A stretch of 64,000 nucleotides of DNA from Sipunculus nudus (Eukaryota > Annelida > Sipuncula > Golfingiida > Sipunculidae), in contig CM049313.1 in the NCBI GenBank assembly GCA_026874595.1, positions 58,737,159 to 58,801,158 of the forward strand, written 5' to 3'. The notes under the pieces were generated by a model. The model saw only the letters and a list, made by a program, of their open reading frames with translations, searched no databases and was not told where the DNA came from. This document shows, piece after piece, positions 12,901-22,320 of the stretch (positions are counted from its first letter, which is position 1; the number at the start of each line of letters is the position of its first letter). The position numbers were made by a program, and so were the translations under genes.

Positions 12901-15085
12901 CACTGCCATATGTTGGGCTGAAATAATCTGTTTCTTTATGTTTCTTAAATATGATTTTTAAATATTTATGTTTCTTAAATATTATGAAGGATTGCTATTT
13001 CTATTCCTTTTGTATGGTCTTTGCCTCAGGCTTCCCTTGCAATAAAAATAATAATAAAATAATTCCTAAGAATGTTCTGAGTAAGTGGAATACAGTGTAG
13101 ATGTATTAATATTAGTGGAAAGTTTGCCCGCTGTTATAGGCAAATAAGCAAAAATTCTCGTTCGTTGTCGTTACAGTGGTCTTTATAGCCGACTGGCCGC
13201 TGCGGTGGGATGGCCTTTCAGGGTGTTACTGTACTCACATAGCGACGCCTGGACGCTGCCCACAATGGTCTGGCCAGAGGGTCTTCCTCTTTTTCAGAAA
13301 ACTGAGAGCGATCATGAAAAACAACTGAAAATATAAATATTAAAAAAAATATATTACTTGTTTTTGGTAAATAAATTTTTGCTATTATGTAAATATCTTC
13401 ACTCATTTGCACATAATGTTAATACATAACATGCTGGCTGAAAGGAATCGATATATCAAGGTTAGCAAAAATATAATCAACAACTCCAAAATACAGCATG
13501 AAAAAGGAAATTCAAAACTTTATTATAAACATTCTGATCGAGCGATATCCTAGATTTCAAATAGTCGAATTAAATTTTAGTTCATCTTGTAATATTTTAA
13601 TACTTTCTCAATAAAAATTTTATATATTTATCTCTATCATATACTTGAAATATATAAAATATAAATGTATCCTTATTTCAGAGTGCGTTCTTGGTTTAAG
13701 CCTTGGTCACAACCCGCTGCGGTCACCGCACACCGTTGAGTGCCGTACGGTTTTTGGGACCGCAGGAATACTAAGCCTCGGTCCCAACCCGCTGAGGTCA
13801 CCGCACACCGTAGATCACCGTCCTTTTTTTGAAACCGCAGGAATACTTATGGGGCCGACGTGCGGGAACGGCACGGTGTCTTCCTCATTCTCACGGCCTT
13901 CGCACGGTAATGTAAGCTAACCCTGCAGACACCGCAAGGCTAACCTTGCGGAAGCCGCAAAGACAGCCGCAGGTACGCCGTACGTCGCTCGGGTAGCCGA
14001 GTTGTCGGGCATCCTACGACATCTGTACGTCTACTGTGCCCGTACGAAGCCCGTAGACTGCTGCCTGACGCACGCCCGCCGCATGAACTTAAGCGCTTGC
14101 GCTAATGTCAGTGACGGTCGTTGCGGAGTCCCTGCGGCCTTTGAAAAACGTACGGTTGCCATGCGTCTACCGCACGGAATAGCCCAAAACACTCGCTGTA
14201 CGGCGACCGTATCCCGGTTGTGACCGAGGCTTCACGGATGATACTTGCCGCTGCAGGTACACTGGTCAACAGGAAGTAGTTTTCCACAAATCCCGCATAG
14301 GCACAAACAACCAATGGACTTATTGTGGTAGGGGGCCCTTCTGTAGTAAATATTCTCCTGGGGTGAAAAAGGGACTTAAGTAAAAATTTATTAGAATTTT
14401 TAGGCAAAAAAATGTTATGTTCTCAGGCAATTTTTTTCATAAATCTTTGCGATTTTTTTTCTTTCTTTGTTTTTGGGTGATTCGATGAAAATGTCATATA
14501 ATCAGGGCAAAGCATTATAATAACAAGGGAAATCTTATCAAAATTATTTTAAATTTTTCTTCTTGAGAAAATGTTCGAGCGGCTGGAGCTCAAAATTGGT
14601 AAGACTCTACTGAAAATCTAAATTGTTTTTTGCGGGTGGGGTTAAAATTGACGCGGGTGGTGCCTGAGAATCATACCTTTTTTCGGCCTTAGAAGATTAT
14701 ATCAGAAGACAATCTTAACCTTTTTTTAAGTTATTAAAGATTTAATCTGGTTCCTCTTTAATTTTTCACTTTCATATTTATTAACATCGATTTCCTACAT
14801 TTTGTGATTAATTATCGTCCACCTTTGTTAGTTGAAAGGATCACAGTCATTATAGGTCACTTACCAGTATATTTCATTCAGCACTGACGTCCCGTAGCTG
14901 GCGTACGGCATCAGTCCTAAGAGATCTGTACTGTTCATGGACGACGTGACAAACTGTTGGACGGCTGTCGTAAGGTTAGAGAAGCCCTCAAGCTCCGCCT
15001 CGAAGTAGATCAGACGGTAGGTACTGTTCCAGGTGTCAAATTCACCCGGTAGGTGGCGCAAAAATTCCGTCAAATTCCGGGCCAT
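415..15085 (-). CDS. STRA6: STRA6-like multi-pass retinoid transporter, 16 coding exons, 3' end outside window
   Basis: Coding exons on the minus strand, 5' to 3': 14865-15085, 14261-14357, 13239-13324, 12341-12510, 11682-11802, 11445-11502, 10893-11012, 9070-9173, 8220-8275, 7106-7167, 5689-5842, 5278-5353, 4942-5017, 3435-3483, 989-1106, 415-516. All have GT donors, AG acceptors and matching phases, giving 556 codons plus two bases; vertebrate STRA6 is about 670 aa, so roughly 110 are missing. The start is fixed by an in-frame TAA 18 bases upstream and the context ACAACAATGG. Residues 1-95 look extracellular, with N-x-T/S sites at N4, N20, N37 and N51. Family marks are LWPD after TM1 (122-125), [10 protein letters not shown] (136-145), FYPMLACVA in a membrane helix, a charged loop [20 protein letters not shown] (292-311), YSGYQIAY, and [10 protein letters not shown] near the visible end. 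STRA6 is a plasma-membrane channel-like protein moving retinol into cells, usually from RBP. Family assignment is firm; the mollusc ligand is unknown. Confidence 0.9.
3002..3033. repeat. (TA)n microsatellite
   Basis: About 32 bases of alternating TA directly left of the 3040-3162 palindrome. Confidence 0.9.
3040..3162. repeat. Large palindrome: two 56-bp arms, one mismatch, 11-bp loop
   Basis: Left arm 3040-3095 and right arm 3107-3162 are reverse complements except for one base (CTACTC against CTACCC). Each arm, read outward from the loop, contains GCACGAAACC, then TGCGGGTAGTGAC (or TGCGAGTAGTGAC). These match the 3' half of the hammerhead motif at 6726-6777. The CTGATGA half of the core is absent near the loop. 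(TA)n arrays flank the unit on both sides. It is likely a foldback formed from two inverted copies of the same ribozyme-bearing repeat. Confidence 0.9.
3222..3269. repeat. (TA)n microsatellite
   Basis: About 48 bases of TA to the right of the palindrome. The 60 bases between contain GAGCACTTTGATCC; a related GAGCAC stretch accompanies the hammerhead copy at 6.7 kb. Confidence 0.9.
4366..4767. mobile_element. Miniature inverted-repeat element with TAAAG 5-bp target duplication
   Basis: The left end starts CCCCTTTCACCGGGCCTACG. The right end reads in reverse complement GCCCCGTTCACACCGGGCTT; similarity continues for about 50 bases, including TAGTGCGGCGTAC. Flanking TAAAG occurs at 4361-4365 and 4768-4772. 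The interior has many GCGTA-type words at about 10-11 base spacing. No coding capacity. It lies in intron 13 of the STRA6-like gene. Confidence 0.75.
6111..6590. repeat. Diverged tandem duplication, period about 276 bp
   Basis: GATGTCTGCAG occurs at 6111 and again at 6387. Both units continue through matching blocks (AGAAAGCTGTCCA, GTCAAACCACT, AGTGAT..TTATCC, CAGACA). The two 95-codon open frames here are on opposite strands, overlap and differ between units, so I do not call a gene. It lies in intron 10 of the STRA6-like gene. Confidence 0.7.
6726..6777 (-). ncRNA. Type I hammerhead ribozyme motif in an intronic repeat
   Basis: Read on the minus strand: AGTCAC, core CTGATGA (6765-6771), stem II GTGC..GCAC closed by a ten-base loop (6747-6764), core GAAA with one extra A (6742-6746), a short stem III CC/GG with loop TGCG, then TA followed by GTGA. 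The terminal GTGA pairs with TCAC before the core to make stem I. The expected cleavage is 3' of the GTA. All conserved core positions are present except for the inserted A; the related arms at 3.0-3.2 kb have GAAACC without it. Hammerheads of this minimal type are known from Penelope-like elements and from small non-autonomous repeats (retrozymes) of bivalves. Activity is not shown. Confidence 0.75.
6786..6901. repeat. Two (TA)n arrays flanking the decayed hammerhead copy
   Basis: TA runs at about 6786-6818 and 6857-6901, again adjacent to the ribozyme repeat, as at 3.0-3.3 kb. Confidence 0.85.
6826..6860 (-). repeat. Decayed partner of the hammerhead motif, 100 bp away
   Basis: TCACTACCCGC recurs exactly 100 bases after the copy at 6728. 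On the minus strand it reads GCCACATAACCAGCGGGTAG, so the GAAA core has become ATAA and no CTGATGA is visible upstream, where TA repeats begin. It looks like an inactive second unit of a tandem pair. Confidence 0.6.
8671..8948. repeat. Tandem duplication, period 144 bp
   Basis: GTGAGTTTAAAAGTATTTAT starts at 8671 and again at 8815. Both copies continue through CCAATACACACAGAACTGT, ATATATATACATTTGACC and AGAAGTACCTTT with few differences, mainly in T-run lengths. Confidence 0.85.
9286..9306. repeat. Poly-C tract
   Basis: A near-pure C run in intron 7 of the STRA6-like gene; length is likely variable. Confidence 0.7.
10230..10640. repeat. Interspersed repeat related to the one at 18.76-18.86 kb, with an internal insertion
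   Basis: GAGGCAGCGGCAATCTTGCG near the left and ATATAGGTAGTTGGCCTATG near the right correspond to adjacent blocks at 18763-18845. Here they are separated by about 300 extra bases. The extra part holds a perfect hairpin at 10439-10461 (GTTCAAACGG, loop TCG, CCGTTTGAAC). A 63-codon frame inside has no family resemblance. Confidence 0.6.
13698..14232. mobile_element. GC-rich inverted-repeat element in intron 2 of the STRA6-like gene
   Basis: The left end AAGCCTTGGTCACAACCCG matches the reverse complement of the right end (AAGCCTCGGTCACAACCGGG). The left portion is a tandem pair of about 85 bp containing CCCGCTG(C/A)GGTCACCGCA. The interior is rich in CG steps, unlike the AT-rich surroundings. 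Its right end is 28 bases from the exon 2 donor (14261). No target duplication was recognised. Confidence 0.65.
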
Positions 15086-15106
15086 TGTTGTCGAGATCCT
15101 TTATTC
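15086..15106 (-). other. 5' UTR start of the first coding exon of the STRA6-like gene
   Basis: A T-rich tract ending in TTTAAAG lies just above 15106 and resembles a splice acceptor. The 21 bases between it and the ATG contain an in-frame TAA. This implies at least one upstream non-coding exon, location uncertain. Confidence 0.5.
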
Positions 15107-15660
15107 CTTTAAATTAAAAAAAAAGATATTAAACGACATTGACATATTAAACAAAATGCATGTCATGCATTCACTGAATCTTAATTAGACTTCAAGTGTT
15201 TTAAATTGTTACATTCTTGCCCTTTGACCTGGACCTCAGCTGTCCAGTGTTGGGGCATCAACACTGATTGACAGTCAATATTGAGATGCCCCATAACCAA
15301 TCACAATGCAGGGTTTCTACCCGGACTTAGGTAGCCTGTATTAAAGGGAGAAAAACTCACCAACTTACCCTCTCATGGACCAGACAAGTTGACCCTATAG
15401 AAAGCTGGCCCTGAGGCCAGCCAGGGTATGGCTTCTTTTTTCACCTTGGGGTTGGTTTTACGACAATGTCGGCTATATAGGTGAAGAGCCACCCACTTCC
15501 AAAGAGCAGTCTTTTGTCTAGCCTGGTAAGTACCTTTCTGTTCCAATTATAAGTTTAGATAATAATATGCAGTCCTGATAATTTGAAGGTTTAGGCTCTA
15601 AATTTTATTCCAGTAAAAAAAGTGTTATTTTATCTCTTTAAATTGCGCGAGTGCATATTG

Positions 15661-16609
15661 CCCAAGCCCAATATCCTCCCAGGATAAATAAGCAGCTACA
15701 TCTGGCGAGCGATGCTATCGGTTGTTACTAACAGCTAGGAGACGAATTCTGGTAAATAAATTGCTTATTTTTAGTAAATTCTGGGTTTTTTAGCATCAGT
15801 ATATACTTAAGGGGCTTAGGTTATAAAATTCTGCAAAATAAGCGATCTATTCAAATAGAAACATAGTAACAGCTTTAAAAAGCCTGGGTTTCATTTCTTA
15901 AGGAAAATTCTTTTATTTAGTGCATTTATTACGTGAACCAGAATAGGGGCTGTTTATTAATGTAGGCCCGTCTCTGTTTAAAGAACAATGCACGTTTATT
16001 TTTACCTGAAAAGGATAGTATTACTTTAGATTCCTTTTGATAAACTATTATAGTAATTTCCTCTTCTTTGGAAGCGGTGTATATATTATAGAACAGTGTA
16101 TGCTTCAATAATCATCTTCTAAGTTCAAAATCATTTATAGGTGTACAGTAATTCCACAGTATTGAACCTTTATCCGTACAATTTTCAGTAAATACTACTG
16201 CTATTTTCATTGTAGATACATCAGTCATATTAGTTTACATTCCTATAAAATGAAAGCCTAAAGATCATTATATTTCTAATTACTTCTATCCTTGATTGAA
16301 ATTAAATCCCTCAGTGTTAGACTTGAACTGTGTGTTCTCACTAGGGGGTTATATAGAAAAAAATCAGAAAAAAAGTGTATAATGATTATTTATATACAAA
16401 AACGTGTGACTTTATAAGATGTAAAAGCCAGAGAAATAACAGGTACTATATGTACCATTATGTGATGTGTGTAAAAACTGTAACGCACATCTTCATATTA
16501 CATTGGGCATAAGCGTAACCTGCAAATATTTAATGCCTTCCATGTAAACAGCTAGGCAATTTGGACCAGCCCAAGCCCAATTTCCTCCCAGAATAAATAA
16601 GCAGCTACA
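15661..16609. repeat. Pair of 40-bp direct repeats 909 bp apart
   Basis: CCCAAGCCCAATATCCTCCC at 15661 and CCCAAGCCCAATTTCCTCCC at 16570, both followed by AG.ATAAATAAGCAGCTACA. Sequence between is unremarkable and AT-rich. They could be ends of an unrecognised element or conserved upstream elements. Confidence 0.6.
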
Positions 16610-16921
16610 AAATGATGTATTAAACAATGGGGAAAATAGAATCATCTTAAATATTTGTTCAAGCTGTTGAAGAGGAGGGGTGAGACGGCTTAAAGAAGGG
16701 ATAAAATAACCTTACAGATATACTGCGTGTACATTATTACAATCGTTAATATCCGTCCTTATGCTATAAATACATTTTGCATATGTATATTGGTCATGGG
16801 TTTAGCATTTTCTTAACGCCCAGTTAGGATGCCGCATTCTTAAATGGCTTGAAGCTGATATTATTTCACGTAGACAGACAGATTTGATTAAACGTTCCAG
16901 CTGTTACTAAGAGTATAGTCG

Positions 16922-17150
16922 TTAACGGTTGAGATCAATTATGTTCTTAACTAAGAGTTTAAACTTCAATTGTTGAGATCCCTTTTGTTCTAACGTAACA
17001 GTATAAAGGTTCAACTGTTGAGGTCTATTGTGTTATTACATAACAGTAAGAACGTTCAACTGTTGAGATCCCTTGTGTTCTTATATAACAATACAAACGT
17101 TCAACTGTTGAGATCCTTTGTTTTCTAACATTACAGTATTAACATTCCCA
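16922..17150. repeat. 45-bp tandem array, five units
   Basis: GTTGAG occurs at 16928, 16972, 17017, 17062 and 17107, each in the context TTCAACTGTTGAGATCCC (diverging in the first unit) followed by TTGTGTTCT and TAACA.TA. Confidence 0.85.
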
Positions 17151-17242
17151 TAACAATATTAATAATTTATGAACGTAAAATATATTTTGATTAAACATAA
17201 TAAATTATATCAATAATTTTTTTAATTAGAATTAAATCATTT

Positions 17243-17350
17243 CAGAGCGCCATATCGGCCCTCTGATATTACGACCAGATTAATGGCTGTCAGAGCGCCA
17301 TATCGGCCCTCTGACATTATGACCAGATAACTTGCTGTCAGAGCGCCTTT
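17243..17350. repeat. 48-bp tandem array, 2.2 units
   Basis: CAGAGCGCCATATCGGCCCT starts at 17243 and 17291, and CAGAGCGCC again at 17339. Confidence 0.85.
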
Positions 17351-18106
17351 ACATCTAGTTCTGAGGAACGAATTATAAGGCCCCATGATGAAGCAAATAT
17401 TTTCATATTTTTTACAACGCTTCATGGCCTACAGGTACACTGTCAATTGACATCAACCAGAATATCGTTAGCATTTTTAGTATAATTTTTAACAACACCA
17501 AAAATGATCGGAAAAAGTTCCGTTTTAAGTCAGTAGGCCTATAATGGTAAACCCCTCAGTATGTTTGTTGAATTTCTTATCGCATAAATACAAAGCATTG
17601 CTCGTACAGGTTACTGGACGCAGCCTACTTGTAAGCGATACAGGGAATAACTCGTTACCATAGAGACGGAGTTTCAGTTTGGGCTCACATGTATTATCTT
17701 GTTTTTATTCATAATTCGTAGCAAAATGTTAAGATTATGGGTTGTTTACCACAATATGAATGCAACAAGATAAAAGACCAATGCGATGCATTCCTCGATA
17801 TTGCTTGTATCGCGACTCAAGTAGGTTTACCAGTCCAATGATTATTGTCTATACGGAGTCGGCTTGTCCCGGTTAACCCTTACACGTTCATCAAAAATTA
17901 AGTGCTTTAAATTGTGGAATTTCTAAAATAAAAGCAAGCATGCATGTTTTCATGTATAAAAAATAAAAACTACCAAATAAAACAACTAAAAATCAATTTC
18001 CCGGTCTAAAAAATAAGATAAGCTGAATTTTTCAATAAACACACTTTGTAATTTGATAATAATTTGAGTTTGTTGGGTTTTTTTTGGTGGGGGGGGGGGG
18101 GTCATA

Positions 18107-19171
18107 CAGGGGCGTAGCCAGGATTGAGGGGGCAGGGGGCCATGATAAGTGGCAGAGCAAGAAATTCGAAAACCGCGAGGGGGGGGGGCGTAGGGGCATG
18201 TATGGGTACTATGAAAAATTCATATATACGTGTATATGCACGTATATAAATTATTATTGCTATACGTTATATATTAAAGTGTATGAAAATATATATATTT
18301 TTTTTAATTTTCAATTATGAACCATGGTCGCATTCAGGTTAGTTACAGGTACATGGGGAGGGTATGGGAAGGGGGCAAATTTTTTTAATATGCAATGTAA
18401 AGAGGACATTTTGAGACAATTTTCATTAAAAATGAGGATTTCCTGTTCCTGAAAAAAATGTTCACTTATGTCTTTTCGTTATGTTGTCAAACTGTAGAGA
18501 GGTTAAATATTTAATATTTATTTTTCTTCAAATAAGGATATAAAATTTCAATCGTTTTCAAACAAGTCAATGGCGCAAAGGCGCATTTACGTTTGAAACT
18601 TGCAAAAATATTATCTTTTAAATGTAATGCTCGGAGTGAAATAACTGATATGTTGAAGTCTTATGTTAAAATTTGCATTTTTACCGGGTTTCGTGGTCGT
18701 CATAGCACATAGGACTCCTAAGAGCACAGACCGCGAGTTCGAGTACCGGTATACCCTCATGAGGCAGCGGAAATCTTGCGATTCTAAAAAAGCTACTGAT
18801 TTTCGATATAGGTAGTAGGCCTATAGGTAAGGCGCTGTGTAAAAAGCGAGGTACCGGTATCACCAGAGCCGTGCATGAGATTGTTCACGGTCGACCCCAA
18901 CCAGGGCCTGTTGTTCTGCAGTTGTTCTGCAGCTGTTCATAAATATCCTTATGCCCAACTTATAAATTTGAAAGTGATAAACTGCAGATAACTTTAATAA
19001 GATCTAATTGATAATGAATAAAAAAATATGAAAAACGAAAATTAATAACGGAAATTGGAAAATTAGATAAAAGGAGAGATATCGCGCTGAAGGCGCCCCC
19101 TATGGATCCCGCCACGAATTCCAAAGGCAATTTACAGAAATATATATGTATTTAATTATATATATAATATA

Positions 19172-19219
<48 letters not shown>

Positions 19220-19335
19220 GTGTGTGTGTATTAGTATTAGATTAAGTGAAATTCCGTAAGGAAGGCGAGTACTGGATGCGACCGAGGGAGGGGGGCCATG
19301 GCCCCCTGCGCCCCCCCCCCCCGGCTACGTCCCTG
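18107..19335. mobile_element. Inverted-repeat element (CAGGGGCGTAGCC ends) with TCATA duplication
   Basis: The left end starts CAGGGGCGTAGCCAGG and soon GGGGGCCATG. The right end ends GGCTACGTCCCTG after CCATGGCCCCC. TCATA occurs at 18102-18106 and 19336-19340. The element is 1229 bp with no plausible transposase frame, so it is non-autonomous. A tRNA-like repeat is nested inside, and a (TA)n run lies at about 19178-19215. Confidence 0.75.
18684..18860 (+). mobile_element. tRNA-derived SINE-like repeat nested in the 18.1-kb element
   Basis: TAGCACATAGGAC resembles a pol III A box and GAGTTCGAGTACC a B box, about 30 bases apart, as in tRNA-derived SINE heads. The body (GAGGCAGCGGAAATCTTGCG, ATATAGGTAGTAGGCCTATA, GGTACCGG) is shared with 10.23-10.64 kb. 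Box matches are imperfect. Confidence 0.5.
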
Positions 19336-19599
19336 TCATAGATGATTAAAACGTCCCTGACACACATACAGACATAAGAGACATATCAATGTCGACAGCG
19401 GTGCATGGGTCATGAGTATTTGTTGTACTAAAATTGTATGTAAGGCGCGTGGGTATAACCCCTTGTTACGGAGTAGTTTCTAGTACTATTGACCGACTAA
19501 AAATCACGTGTAAAGATTATGTATGATTGTACGCTCAGTAGGACGTCCTTGAGGGTGCACTTAACACCGGTGTTTTCTTATTTACACATGTTGCAGTTT

Positions 19600-20165
19600 T
19601 AAAGGGGGTCCAATGCAAAATGTTGCCTGCCATATACAAAAGCTCTTAATTGGGAGATGTTCGCAAATATACATAGATGGGCCAACGGTAGGCAAATAGT
19701 GTTTTACTCAGCGCCGCTATTACAAGGATAAAGAATGGAAGGTGTACGGTCGTACTGTGATCTGGAATGTTTTCTTCTTGTTTTGCCTAATCACTTTTGG
19801 ACGCTGATGTTTGCGTCATGTTTCAGTCACCTTTACCAAGGCAGATATGTATTACTATTTGCCATATCGCTGCGAAGTCCCCTTCTTATGGCCGTCCACA
19901 TGTCACGTGTAGTCCTGTATTTTTTATATATTTTTTTAATAAGACCATCAAAAAATGCCTTGTTCCATATTTTCGTGGATCATTTTTTGAATGAAGACCA
20001 GGTCATATATATAGGTAACCTAATACTTCTCATTTCAGCTATGGCACACATTCCCTAAAATTCTTAAAGGGATGAAAAATGGTCTAAATTTTATGTTGAT
20101 CATATACACACACATTTTAAGAAATAAAGGAGATGTTTGTATTTGGCAGGCATTTTTGAGGTATT
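19600..20165. mobile_element. Possible short inverted-repeat element
   Basis: GCAAAATGTTGCCTGCCATA near 19615 and the reverse complement of the block ending near 20160 (CAAAAATGCCTGCCAAATAC) are similar. No target duplication was found and the boundaries are approximate. Confidence 0.35.
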
Positions 20166-22160
20166 GTGTCTCGTCGTGGAAAAAAAAACTATTTTTTTTC
20201 TGTCAGAGTCCTCAGCAAAATATTTCTTGTGTGTGGCCTAAAAGCATAAGGTCGAGTCCTATTTTTTATCATATTTTCATATTGTCTCAATTAATGCATA
20301 GAATCTGTGTAGAGGCAGCTAATGATAGATGTTCTGTACTTTATGCCCTTGTGTGCACACTACATTCACTGCTGAGAATAATCTTAAGACTGCAAAATGG
20401 CTCATCGATTTTAAAACACCCTCGTGACCTTAATTATTCATTCTCAGAAACCACCACATGGGGTGTGTATCTCTACCCCTTCCTGTTACTACCAGTAATA
20501 CTTCAGTTCATTATTATATCATGTACGGTTGCAATCGGGACGGGTCAAAAGATGTTAGCTCGTTGCTCTTTTATACAGCTATAATTTTCATGCCCGTTCA
20601 ATCATTCGAAAATAGGCCCACAGACGGACGGTTGTGCCGAGATAGACGGCCAAAGAACGGATGGTGGGCCACATGTATCTGAACTTACCTCAGGTAAATT
20701 CAACGAAAACAATATCTTGAGACAGCAGTCTTACCTAGATGAGGCTTATGACACCTGTGTACAGCTAGTATAGTAATGTATGACAGAGCGGCAGTTCGTC
20801 CTGCAGGTGTTACCTCGTCATATTGACACTGCCCCGACAACCATGGCTTGTTTACTCTACCTACACTCAGTCGTCGTGGAGCAGGCACAGGATCCTTACG
20901 AAGAGACGATCGAACCTGAGCGTGTATGAATACAACAAAGCCCAAACCACTGGTGCATTGGTATTATAACACCAGAAAACAGCTGTGATCCATTAAAATC
21001 AACAGTCTAACACTTAAATCGGCATGTTTTGGTCCTTAGGTGCATCGATATTTACCTCTCATAAATATATTAAAAAATAAATCACGACCTGAAATGCTCT
21101 ATTCGCTTGACAATCAATATTTGTTTGGCTCCACACTCCAAACAGCCATACGCTGTCTTTATTTTTCCTGCGAAATAGACTGCTTATGTGTTTAGGTCCG
21201 AAAAAGGCTTAATAACGTTAGGCCACATGAAAAACATATCAAACGCAAGAGGCCACGTCTGTGGGGTCCATCAGTGTGCTGTTAAGACTAATACCATTGA
21301 GTTGTAACAAAGCTATAAAGCGTGACTCATTTAACACCACCCCATACCCTACACCCATGTGAAAGACATTAATAATGACCATAAAGTAGAACTAGACGAA
21401 ACTGGGAATTAATATCACAAGACCTAACATACCCAGCTTGATAAAGTGCATAGTATGCCCGGACAAAATGTCACAGGACCTTTCATACCCAGAATCCCAC
21501 GGGATGTGACACATATACCTAGAATTAAATGACACAGGGCATAGCGTAACAAAAAGATCAGAGGGACCTATTTCCAGTCCCATTAATATTATAATATAAG
21601 GTGCACATGTTGGAGCCCTCTCCCCTAGAGTTTTGAGTGTTTGGCATCTTGTTTAACATCAAACCCATTTTCAATTCCTGATCTTTTAATTTGTCCAAGG
21701 AAAACAGACGGTTGTGTATTACGTTTCCAGCAAAATGGCAGCTTTTAATTTAGCAGATGTGGCCACCTCTCAACCATTTTAACCGAAACACAAATTAAAC
21801 ATACAAATAACTCCAACATTAACAAGAAGGCCAAAACTGTCAATGTGTTATATGTATGACCTCCGCCAGAAGGGTATGCTTTCAAGCCCTTTAGTGTGTG
21901 TTTTTGTGTGTTGGGGGGGGGGGGGGTGCGCGGGCCGAAAAATTGAATTAGCACCGCCCCATAACATAATTTAATATATATATCGCTATTTGATATATCT
22001 GAAACAAAGATTTCAAACTTTACAGGGGAAATAAGCAGGTCTTTTCAAAAGACTCTTTTGTTTTCTTGTGAATGCTTACTTAAATTTATAAAAAAAAAGC
22101 AAAGAAAACATATTAGATTAATTAATGATTTGTGTACCCATGAGTATAGTATTGGCCAAC
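20166..22160. other. Intergenic sequence
   Basis: Apart from the candidate exon at 20735-20950 I see no gene here. A G-run of about 14 bases lies near 21914. The 170-codon frame at 20072-20584 has no family features and unremarkable AT-rich composition. Confidence 0.5.
20735..20950 (-). other. Candidate non-coding first exon, possibly of the STRA6-like gene
   Basis: On the minus strand this stretch has a more balanced base composition than its surroundings and ends in a good donor (CATCTAG then gtaaga, at 20735). It carries an open frame of 81 codons with no recognisable similarity. It lies 5.6 kb upstream of the 5' UTR acceptor at 15107 in the right orientation. The link is inference only; the upstream boundary is a guess. 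Confidence 0.2.
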
Positions 22161-22320
22161 CAGGGGCGGATTCAGGATTTAGAAAAAGGGTGGGTCCAAG
22201 CCTGGAGTGAAAAAAAAGGTCCGGAAAGGAGGGGTCCAGGCCGCAAATATTGGTCTAAAACACTTAAAAAAGGTTGCCGCGGTTGGAGGGGGGATGTTAG
22301 GGCCCCTGGATCCGCTTCTG
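22161..22320. mobile_element. 160-bp miniature element with CCAAC duplication
   Basis: Starts CAGGGGCGGATTCAGGATTT and ends CCCCTGGATCCGCTTCTG, whose reverse complement matches the start. CCAAC flanks it at 22156-22160 and 22321-22325. Related fragments lie at 42000-42099 and 52236-52345. Confidence 0.75.

Noticed and set aside
13645-14223. Frames of 91, 73 and 99 codons
   Set aside because: The plus-strand frames come from the CG-rich inverted-repeat element. Only the part of the minus frame at 14261-14357 is real, as an exon of the STRA6-like gene.
16905-17350. Possible CRISPR-like array
   Set aside because: The units are contiguous tandem repeats without unique spacers, and the genome is animal.
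18684-18760. Possible true tRNA gene
   Set aside because: A and B boxes are imperfect and no acceptor stem pairing is seen; the body is shared with another repeat, so it is better read as a SINE head.
20072-20584. Longest unexplained open frame on the plus strand (170 codons)
   Set aside because: No family motif, ordinary AT-rich composition, partly overlapping a possible inverted-repeat element, and not flanked by convincing splice sites.
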